13,324 nt of DNA from assembly GCA_016222945.1 (NCBI GenBank), contig JACRPY010000010.1, forward strand, positions 1 to 13,324. The letters run 5' to 3'. The DNA comes from Methanobacterium sp. GTDB taxonomy: Archaea; Methanobacteriota; Methanobacteria; Methanobacteriales; Methanobacteriaceae. The notes beneath the pieces were generated by a model. It saw only the letters and a list, made by a program, of their open reading frames with translations, did no database searches and was not told the origin of the DNA. Of this stretch, positions 1 to 7,517 are shown in pieces. Position numbers and translations under genes: made by a program. The stretch's first letter is position 1. Each line of letters begins with the position of its first letter.

Positions 1-1438
1 AAATCTTCTTTTTAATTACTTCTGGAGGCTCGTATTCAATCTCTTCGTACTCAATTTCCTTGTAATTGGAGATGCTGAGACTGTAATCATTCTCTTTAAT
101 CTCATCCAGCGGAACCACGAAGCACTTGGCTTTCCTATCTTCCAGATCTTCTTCATTTTTCTGGTTGAATTTTTCAATAATATCTGAAATATCCCCTTTA
201 CCATCAATAAAGGTCCGTTTATCATCTAAAGAATAACCATCGGCCTCCATGTCATAGAACCAGACCTTTTCAGTTGGTTCTCCTTTGGTGAAGATTAAGA
301 TACCTGTGGATACCCCTGCGTAGGGCTTGAAAACACCAGAGGGCATGGAGATCACTGCATCTAACCTGCATTCCTCTAAAAGTTTCATTCTTATGGATTT
401 ATGTGCTTTGGAATTTCCAAATAAAACTCCTTGAGGTACAATAACTGCACATCTTCCCCCTATCGTTAGAATGTTGTACATTAATTCCAAAAAGAGAATT
501 TCTGTTTTGGTGGTGTTTATTGTGAAATCATCGCTTAACTCTTCTTTGTTAATGCTTCCTTTAAACGGTGGGTTAGCAAGAACAATGTTATATTGCGGCC
601 TTTGATCGTATCGTACGGAGATAGTGTTAATTTGATCAATGTAAGGGTTGCTGATGCCATGCATCATCAGGTTCATTAAAGAAATTCGGACCATTGTCTG
701 GTCAAAGTCATAACCGTAAAGTGACTCATTCTTCAGAAACTTGAATTCTTCCTTGCTTAATTTATCCCCTTTGAAGTTGTATTCAATTCCTTCATCATCA
801 ATTTTAATTAAATCAGGGGATGTATTTGATTTGAGAATATGTCGATAAGAATTAACTAAAAAACCAGCAGTACCACATGCCGGGTCGCAGATTGTTTCAC
901 CTATTTTAGGGTTTAAGAGTTCCACCATCATCTGGATGATGTGTCGGGGTGTACGGAACTGACCGTTTTTACCGGAGGTTTTAAGTTCAGATAAGAGGTA
1001 TTCGTAGAGATCCCCTTTGGTATCCAAATTTCGGTCCTTGATGTGCATATCGTCGATGATTTTGGTGGCTTCAGTCAGAAGACTCCCTGTAGGAATGGCA
1101 AAGACTGCATCTTTCATGTAACGGCTGTAAAGGGAATTCGCACCACCCAGATCCCGTAAGAAGGGGAATACTTTATCCCGAACATGGCCCAGCATCTCAT
1201 CAGCAGCCATATTATTCCAGTTGGACCACCTGCAATCAGGACAGTCTTTAAAGATGGATTCATATTCTTCCTTACTGAGCTGTACATTCTTTTCCCTGGA
1301 GATCTCATCATCATCTAAACGTTTCATGAACATTAAGTAGGACATCTGTTCAATGGCCTGCAGGGGATTGGATATTCCACTGCTCCAGAACTTATCCCAT
1401 AACTGGTTAATCTTTGATTTGAGGTCTGAGTCTAACAT
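1..1438 (-). CDS. hsdM: Type I restriction-modification DNA methyltransferase subunit M (3' end cut off by window)
   Basis: N6-adenine methyltransferase subunit. With HsdS it methylates the host recognition site, and with HsdR it forms the restriction complex. I translated 479 codons without a stop before the window edge, so probably only a short C-terminal tail is missing. The N-terminal helical HsdM domain covers about residues 1-150. The family sequence GQFRTPRHI is at 159-167. SAM-binding motif I (DPACGTAGF) is at 185-193, and catalytic motif IV (NPPF) is at 289-292, the order expected of gamma-class adenine methyltransferases. The ATG at 1438-1436 is chosen because AAAGGAGA lies 6 bases upstream and the product starts like other HsdM proteins. 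The gene overlaps the hsdS stop by 7 bases, implying coupled translation. It is last in the visible operon. Identification is secure. Confidence 0.96.
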   Translation of the reverse strand, partial: MLDSDLKSKINQLWDKFWSSGISNPLQAIEQMSYLMFMKRLDDDEISREKNVQLSKEEYESIFKDCPDCRWSNWNNMAADEMLGHVRDKVFPFLRDLGGANSLYSRYMKDAVFAIPTGSLLTEATKIIDDMHIKDRNLDTKGDLYEYLLSELKTSGKNGQFRTPRHIIQMMVELLNPKIGETICDPACGTAGFLVNSYRHILKSNTSPDLIKIDDEGIEYNFKGDKLSKEEFKFLKNESLYGYDFDQTMVRISLMNLMMHGISNPYIDQINTISVRYDQRPQYNIVLANPPFKGSINKEELSDDFTINTTKTEILFLELMYNILTIGGRCAVIVPQGVLFGNSKAHKSIRMKLLEECRLDAVISMPSGVFKPYAGVSTGILIFTKGEPTEKVWFYDMEADGYSLDDKRTFIDGKGDISDIIEKFNQKNEEDLEDRKAKCFVVPLDEIKENDYSLSISNYKEIEYEEIEYEPPEVIKKKI

Positions 1439-2598
1439 ACGAGTTCTCCTTTGAATGCCTTTTGCATTAGGGTGTTGAATAGATTGTCTATTTCTTGTTT
1501 GGATTGGGATTGGCAAGCTTTTAGGGGTTCCACTTGTTGGACGATTTGGGCGAATTGATTTTGGAGTTCTAATGGAGGTATTGAAACCTCTAATTTATCA
1601 AAAAATCTTTTAGATACCCTTTTTTGTCCCGCACTACCAGTCATCATATTTTCAGCATTATCTCGGATAGAATCTAACGACAATAACTGATATATCCACT
1701 CAGAATTTACTTCTTTAGGCCTTAAAACATGAAATTCGGTCGAACCGAAGCCAATTTTAGTATCAATACGAGCTATAGTACCCTTTCCATTTTCCATACA
1801 AGGAGTAATTTTTGCAAATAAAACATCATTTTTCCTAAAGTAGGTGTAACCTTTAATAACATCACCTAAATTCTTTATTTTATGATTAAATATTTCTCCT
1901 TTTTCTCCAACATCTTCCATACCTAAAAAAGTAATTTCTGTGCTTGAAGGTAAATCATTGATTTCCGATTTTTTAGGATTGATTTCACATATTTCTGAAA
2001 GAGATTTAACTTCCCAATCTTTATTTTTCTCTTTATCAAAGAACATATGAGCGAATAAACTCTTTAAATAATCATCAATCAATTCATCAGCTTCTGCCCG
2101 CCATTCTTTCAGTTTTTCGCCCTTTTCCAGAATTTCAACTATTTTCTTTTGGGTTTCGATGGGGGGAACAGGGATTTTGATTTTTTCTAATCCAGATTTA
2201 GTAATTGCCTTAAAAGTTGATCCTGTTCCTGATTCTTCAATTTTAGGCTTTAAATAATTTAATAAGTAAAATAAATATTTATTATCACCATTTTTTAGAT
2301 TTAATGAAGCTAAACCTCTTCCAATACAATAATCTATATTGGCAATGTTTACATCACCAACAGGAGCCCTAACAGACATTAGTATGCTCCCTCTTTTTGT
2401 CTTCCTTTTAGGATCAGTAGTGAATTTTATATGGTGAGGATATGTTTTTCCAAACTCTGCTTTTCCCTGTAAAAAAGGCATTCCTTCTCCTTCTTCATTA
2501 TAAGAAGATCCAGGAGGTGATTGGCCCATCAACAATTCACAAGCATCCTTAATTTGAACAAATTTCCAATTGTAATTTAAATTTTCTTCTTTAATCAT
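1432..2598 (-). CDS. hsdS: Type I restriction-modification DNA specificity subunit S
   Basis: Sets the DNA recognition sequence of the complex. From the chosen start it is 388 residues with the standard two-half layout. Target recognition domain 1 covers about residues 1-145. A conserved helical spacer (PPIETQKKIVEILEK, 145-159) runs to about 190, target recognition domain 2 spans about 195-340, and a second conserved helix (PPLELQNQFAQIV, 341-353) runs to the end. The halves align in GSTFKAITKSGLEKIKIP versus GSAGQKRVSKRFFDKLEVSIP, as expected of paired domains reading a bipartite site. An ATG at 2631 would add 11 residues but lacks a ribosome binding site; the ATG at 2598 has GGAAGT 5 bases upstream. 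The stop overlaps hsdM. Both recognition domains look more AT-rich than the conserved spacer. Family is certain; the DNA target cannot be read from sequence. Confidence 0.94.
   Translation of the reverse strand: MIKEENLNYNWKFVQIKDACELLMGQSPPGSSYNEEGEGMPFLQGKAEFGKTYPHHIKFTTDPKRKTKRGSILMSVRAPVGDVNIANIDYCIGRGLASLNLKNGDNKYLFYLLNYLKPKIEESGTGSTFKAITKSGLEKIKIPVPPIETQKKIVEILEKGEKLKEWRAEADELIDDYLKSLFAHMFFDKEKNKDWEVKSLSEICEINPKKSEINDLPSSTEITFLGMEDVGEKGEIFNHKIKNLGDVIKGYTYFRKNDVLFAKITPCMENGKGTIARIDTKIGFGSTEFHVLRPKEVNSEWIYQLLSLDSIRDNAENMMTGSAGQKRVSKRFFDKLEVSIPPLELQNQFAQIVQQVEPLKACQSQSKQEIDNLFNTLMQKAFKGELVC
1445..1452 (-). promoter_or_regulatory. Ribosome binding site of hsdM inside hsdS
   Basis: The minus strand reads AAAGGAGA, ending 6 bases before the hsdM ATG. 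It lies inside the last codons of hsdS, so hsdM needs no leader of its own. This fixes the hsdM start and supports tight co-expression of S and M. Confidence 0.75.
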
Positions 2599-2603
2599 GA
2601 TTA

Positions 2604-2609
2604 ACTTCC
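2604..2609 (-). promoter_or_regulatory. Probable ribosome binding site of hsdS
   Basis: The minus strand reads GGAAGT, one mismatch from GGAGGT, 5 bases before the ATG at 2598. The competing ATG at 2631 has no purine-rich GGA-type sequence in front of it, so this site favours the shorter HsdS. Confidence 0.5.
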
Positions 2610-2679
2610 GAAAATGCAGTTGAACGAACATTTATTTGATGATTTTAAGTCAATTCATATGTTTATTCCAAAAATCACA

Positions 2680-5600
2680 TTATAGAATAGTTTCTCTTAA
2701 CATGTATCCAACAACAGACTCTTTTTCTATTAAAAAGTCTAAAATTACTAAAAATTGTTGTTTTAATTGTGTGTTTTTTCTTAACTTTTCAGAATTTATA
2801 TTCTCATACCTTCTGACAATATTCTCTAAATAATAGACCGTATTAGTCTCTAATTCATCTGACCACAAATTATTATAAACATTTAACATTCTAGAAATCC
2901 ATAAAATTCCATCATCCACATAAAGGCTTCCTATTCCATTTAATAATTTTGAGATTGAATATAAAACAGAAGGACATTGCCCAGTATTCTCTGTTAGTTT
3001 TTTAAAAAAACGTTTATCCTCTTCTTTAAATGTATGCCAATGAGTGGCTTCCTTTTTCCAAATATTTTCCGCAAAAAGATAACCTTTAATAACTTTTTTA
3101 GTATAATAATTGTCTCCTTTATTGCATATTTCAACTATTTTTTCATAAAATAAATCCCAAACTTCCCAGAAATTATCGTAAACATCTAATCTATCTTCCG
3201 CGTATGCAAATTCTTTAAATAAATTGGCCATATCTTCTGAACTATTGAAATTATCAATAAATGGCTTTAAATAATTAGATATATCCTGTTTAGATGAGTT
3301 TAAAACAAAATCTGCTAGTTTTTCTAAAAATATATGTCTTGTCCAATAATCAATTTTATCTTCTCTTTTATTTGATAATAAATCCTTTGCAAAAGTTGAA
3401 ATTATAGTTTTAGCTAATTCTTTATGTTCTGTATGCTCTGTTTTTGATGGTATTAACTGAAAAGCTGTTTTTAGAACATATGAATCCTGTTTTTCTATCT
3501 CATTTAAATCGTTTATAGTGATTTCGTTTTTGATTACTTTTTGCAGCTCTTTTTCGTACTTATTATCAAATTCTTTTATTAATTCAATTTCATAAACTTC
3601 ATAGACATTTTTCCCATAATTTTTCTTACGTATTTCTGCTCTTAATTCCTCATATTTTGGTTTTAACCACAAATATCCCAAAAGTAAGGATTGGGTATCT
3701 TCAAAATTAATATTCCATAAATTAATTATTGCTAACTTAGAATAATCGCAGAATTCAGAACCCACTCCCATTGGTTGAGGATCAAATAAAGTTAATAACA
3801 AAATAAATTTTATAACCTCTTTTTCTTCTGGAAATTTCTCCAGCAAGAGTGGTAGCACAGAAATCGCAGATTTTACACCATCTCCCAATTGATAGCCATA
3901 ATTTTCTCGTAGAGATGCGGAAGCACATTCTAAAATAATATTTTTACAATAACTTATCTCATCCTTGGAAATTTCTTCAGAATAATCCCTAACTAAAACA
4001 GAACATGCATCTCCTGGAATGGAATGATAAAAAAGATGAAATTCAAGATCATTAGACTTGAAACCGTTAACAACTTCCTTTAAATCTTTTAAAACTAGCT
4101 TAGGATCTTTATATTGCTTAAATTCATTATATCTATCATCATTTCCAATTTTGTAGCTGGCCCACATTTTTAAAGGCATGTATTTCATTTTTTCTGACAT
4201 TTCATCAGTTGATCTTTGACTGAATTCTTTCAGTTTAGAACCAAGTTTTGTTATAAATTTAATTAATACATGATCGTCTTTTTTTTCAATTTTAGGAACT
4301 ATTTTCCTACTATCCATTCTTGCTAAATAAAGTCTCCAAGTTTTATCAGAGTCCGTCTCTTCTTTTTCATTAGGTAAATCATTGTAATATTCATCAAAAA
4401 TATCCCATATTTTATGCTGCCGTTTTTCAACTTCTTCTTCACTTATTTGTTCATTTCTAAAAACTTGATAAAATAAAGCTAAACTCTCTAAAGACTTTTT
4501 TCTATGTTCATCTTTGCAAGTTTTTATTCTTTCATCCTGGTAAAAATTGCGCTGAGAATTAAGGCCATATCCTATGCTATAAATACCTTCTGCAGTATTT
4601 TCAAGACTCCACCTAACGGTATCATAAATAAAAAATTCTTTTGTTTGAAATAATACTTTAGCTACATTAAAAGTTTTATCAGGGAATGCTAATACAATAC
4701 TTGCGATTATGGCTGTAATAGAAGCTGATTTAGCATTCACAAGCAAATATAAAAGCCAAGATTCTAATACTTCTGGATCAAATTTTTCTGCATTTTCGAG
4801 GAAAAATTTTTCTAAAGCCATATGCATTGATTGTAAAACATTAGGTGAATTTTTAGTACCCCTATACATATTCCAAATCGTGTCATCTATATACTGTTTG
4901 GTTGTTTTTCCATTTACGATAAAAACGTCTATTTCTTCAACTTTTTCTTTTCCTAAATTGAAAATTTCTTCATCCCCTGATTTGAAAAGTTCTCCTTTCC
5001 CTAAATCAGATTTAGCATAGCATTTGATCGTTTTATTGGTGAAATTTAGTATAAAATTTATAGTTTTTTCAAAAGAATATAGTAACAACCAGTAAATAGG
5101 TGTTTGAAAAGAGCTTGAAGGGAAATAATCCATGTCATTTCGTTTTAAACAAAATTTCCCTTCAATGTCTAGAGGATCATCAATAAAAGGTAAATCACCT
5201 TGATGCCCAGAATTATGAAAATCATCTTTTTTAGGATTTTTAAACCAAAAAAGATCTGCCAATCTCAAAACATATTCTGGAAGAACTTTTATGACTTCCA
5301 TATTGACCCCCACTTTTGTTAAAATGGCATTTATTAACTCATTATAATGGTCTCTATGGTTATCCCATTTATTTTCCAATATTTTATCAAAAATTATAAT
5401 AAGTTCGTCTTTTATTTCACTAGCACCAAATAAAATAGTTTGAAGAATTTTTTCTTCAATTTTTTTATCTAAGTATTTATCCTCTTCAATTACCCATTCA
5501 TAGTATTTTAAAGCTATTAAGCTAGAAAATCTTGTTGTTTCACCTTTTTTGAATTTACTATTCCAATCATGAATTATGGGAAAAATGAAAGTAATATTTT

Positions 5601-7470
5601 CAATTTTAATAGACTCTAAGTTTTGATAAACAAACTTTATCAGATTTTTCCAACCATTACCTTTAGGTTTAGTAAAAAAGTAAGTTATAGGAAGTGAATT
5701 CATCTCTTTTATGCTTAATGCTTGAAAAAAATCATTATCAACTTCTTTACAGGCTATCCTGAGTAATAAGGTAACTTTTTTTAAAAACTTTTGATCATTT
5801 TCTATCAATTTTTCTTTGAATAACTCAAAAAAAGCTTCAGAGTAATCAGAAAGCAAAACGGAGACTAAAATTTCATCTTTCCAAAAATACTTAATTTCTT
5901 CATCTTGAATAATTTCTTCAATAAATTGTGTTATGAGTCCATTTTCCAGTAAAAGTTTCTCAGATACCCAATTTCTAAAGCTTCTACGTACTGGTAGAGA
6001 TTCTCCAATTTTCTCAAAAAATTCTTCATTGTTTTGTTTCTTTATGAATTCAGAATTGATTATCTTTTCTAATGCCCATTCCTCATAAATATCATGAGTA
6101 ATGAAGTATCCTGCTGTTTCATATCCCAAAATTCCATCTTGAACAAAATTATCTAAAATTTGAGAATCACAATCAGGATTAACAAAAAATTGACTTTGAT
6201 TTGCTCTTTCAAAAGCTGTTTTTAAAAAACATTGCTCTCTAGATGGTTTCGATCTTTTTATTATATTATTCCATAACTTTTCTTTAAAATTGGAATAATT
6301 TAAGGTCTCTTTTTCATTATAAAACCTTAAATATTCATTCAAATAAAAAGGATTTTTAATAAGATCACTTAGTTTTGAGTCTTCTGGAAGAGAAAAACTG
6401 TATTTGCTAGATAAATTTTCCAAATCAGATTCATCTAAGTTTGTTATATCTAAATTAAATGGATTAATATTATATATATCAATAAATTGATAATTCAAAT
6501 CTTCTAAATAATTATTTCGAGTCGTGAAAATTATTTTCCAGTTATTTTTAATTAAATTTAAAAGAAACTCCTTAAAAATGTCTGTATTTGGAAGTTCTAA
6601 TAATTTTTCAGCAGAATCAATAACAATAATTTTAATTTTTTCATTATCATGAAAATCAATGAAATCTCTAAAATTAAGTCCATTAAAGAGATCATTTAGG
6701 TTATTTAAATTGAATTCATTAGCTTTAAAAACATAAAAAGGAGTTTCTTCCCCTATTTTTTTATAGAAATTTTTAATAACTGCTGTTTTGCCAACTCCCC
6801 CAACACCACTTATGATTAATATTTGTTTCTGCCTAAGTTCATTCTCAATATTTTGTAAAATTTCACTCCGATCAATTTCTATTTTTTGATCATTGAAATT
6901 TATATCCGTCTGAATTTCATGGAATACTGCATCATTATGCAGTTTTTTTTCGTTAACAAGACCTATAATGCTTTGATCTAGGCTAAAAAAGTGTTGTGCA
7001 ATAATTTTATTATCAATTGTAACGAAAGAAGATTCAAAAAAACTCATAGTTCTCCAATCAATTTCGATTTGTAAACTTTCAGCTTTTTCTTCAATTTCAA
7101 TTAGTCCTTTTGGTGGCTTTTTAGCTTTATCTTCCCGATCTAGCCGCTGCACCCATTCCTGATTAGAATACAAAATAATTTTAGTAATATCTGGATAATC
7201 ACGCTTAGTTCGTCTGATGGTCTCAATAAGATCCTTTTTATGGGATGATAAAGTAGTTTCATAGAATTTTGCTTGCCAGCCAATTACTTCATCTTCTTTA
7301 ATAATAGGATCCGTTTCGATTCCAGATTGATTTTTGTAACGGAAAATACCAAAGGGTTGATTGAATTCTTTACAAAAAAGTAAATTACAAAACCATTCAA
7401 AATTATCTTGATGATTCTCACTAAATTTTGCTTTAAACTTATCCCAATCTGGTTTAATAATTTCCATCAT
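2680..7470 (-). CDS. Avs-like STAND NTPase with N-terminal PD-(D/E)xK-type nuclease domain, inside the hsd operon
   Basis: A 1596-residue protein with no visible break. Residues 20-105 look like a restriction-endonuclease fold: D54 in GIETDP, then a strand ending in Q66-A-K68 (IGWQAKF), a QxK variant as in Mrr-type enzymes. The NTPase follows: Walker A GVGGVGKT at 222-229, Walker B KIIVIDSAEK at 280-289 and a sensor-like FTTR at 315-318. NPF (373-375) may be the GxP-like position. A winged-helix segment ending in GYFITHDIYEEWA is at 454-466. The remaining 1100 or so residues lack recognised motifs and look like a helical solenoid. This layout and length match Avs/STAND anti-phage sensors, in which the C-terminus binds a phage protein and the NTPase assembles the nuclease. 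The role here is inferred. It lies 47 bases after hsdR and 81 before hsdS. It is very AT-rich: hand-counted rows gave 20-32% GC. The second ATG, at 7467, is an equally good start. Confidence 0.78.
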   Translation of the reverse strand: MMEIIKPDWDKFKAKFSENHQDNFEWFCNLLFCKEFNQPFGIFRYKNQSGIETDPIIKEDEVIGWQAKFYETTLSSHKKDLIETIRRTKRDYPDITKIILYSNQEWVQRLDREDKAKKPPKGLIEIEEKAESLQIEIDWRTMSFFESSFVTIDNKIIAQHFFSLDQSIIGLVNEKKLHNDAVFHEIQTDINFNDQKIEIDRSEILQNIENELRQKQILIISGVGGVGKTAVIKNFYKKIGEETPFYVFKANEFNLNNLNDLFNGLNFRDFIDFHDNEKIKIIVIDSAEKLLELPNTDIFKEFLLNLIKNNWKIIFTTRNNYLEDLNYQFIDIYNINPFNLDITNLDESDLENLSSKYSFSLPEDSKLSDLIKNPFYLNEYLRFYNEKETLNYSNFKEKLWNNIIKRSKPSREQCFLKTAFERANQSQFFVNPDCDSQILDNFVQDGILGYETAGYFITHDIYEEWALEKIINSEFIKKQNNEEFFEKIGESLPVRRSFRNWVSEKLLLENGLITQFIEEIIQDEEIKYFWKDEILVSVLLSDYSEAFFELFKEKLIENDQKFLKKVTLLLRIACKEVDNDFFQALSIKEMNSLPITYFFTKPKGNGWKNLIKFVYQNLESIKIENITFIFPIIHDWNSKFKKGETTRFSSLIALKYYEWVIEEDKYLDKKIEEKILQTILFGASEIKDELIIIFDKILENKWDNHRDHYNELINAILTKVGVNMEVIKVLPEYVLRLADLFWFKNPKKDDFHNSGHQGDLPFIDDPLDIEGKFCLKRNDMDYFPSSSFQTPIYWLLLYSFEKTINFILNFTNKTIKCYAKSDLGKGELFKSGDEEIFNLGKEKVEEIDVFIVNGKTTKQYIDDTIWNMYRGTKNSPNVLQSMHMALEKFFLENAEKFDPEVLESWLLYLLVNAKSASITAIIASIVLAFPDKTFNVAKVLFQTKEFFIYDTVRWSLENTAEGIYSIGYGLNSQRNFYQDERIKTCKDEHRKKSLESLALFYQVFRNEQISEEEVEKRQHKIWDIFDEYYNDLPNEKEETDSDKTWRLYLARMDSRKIVPKIEKKDDHVLIKFITKLGSKLKEFSQRSTDEMSEKMKYMPLKMWASYKIGNDDRYNEFKQYKDPKLVLKDLKEVVNGFKSNDLEFHLFYHSIPGDACSVLVRDYSEEISKDEISYCKNIILECASASLRENYGYQLGDGVKSAISVLPLLLEKFPEEKEVIKFILLLTLFDPQPMGVGSEFCDYSKLAIINLWNINFEDTQSLLLGYLWLKPKYEELRAEIRKKNYGKNVYEVYEIELIKEFDNKYEKELQKVIKNEITINDLNEIEKQDSYVLKTAFQLIPSKTEHTEHKELAKTIISTFAKDLLSNKREDKIDYWTRHIFLEKLADFVLNSSKQDISNYLKPFIDNFNSSEDMANLFKEFAYAEDRLDVYDNFWEVWDLFYEKIVEICNKGDNYYTKKVIKGYLFAENIWKKEATHWHTFKEEDKRFFKKLTENTGQCPSVLYSISKLLNGIGSLYVDDGILWISRMLNVYNNLWSDELETNTVYYLENIVRRYENINSEKLRKNTQLKQQFLVILDFLIEKESVVGYMLRETIL

Positions 7471-7474
7471 AGAT

Positions 7475-7479
7475 CTCCC
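7475..7479 (-). promoter_or_regulatory. Ribosome binding site of the STAND gene
   Basis: The minus strand reads GGGAG, 4 bases before the ATG at 7470 and 7 before the next in-frame ATG at 7467. The longer spacing is more usual, so translation may begin at the second Met. Confidence 0.6.
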
Positions 7480-7517
7480 ATAGTATTAAAATTAATTAAT
7501 TAAATTATTATCTTATA

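Noticed and set aside
2636..2833. Short plus-strand open frame near the hsdS/STAND gap
   Set aside because: It is antisense to the C-terminal end of the STAND gene and has no recognisable protein features.
2680..7470. STAND gene as a PrrC- or RloC-type anticodon nuclease
   Set aside because: Those carry ABC-type or Rad50-like ATPase signatures and are smaller. This protein has no ABC signature motif, has a winged helix after the NTPase and a solenoid-sized C-terminus.
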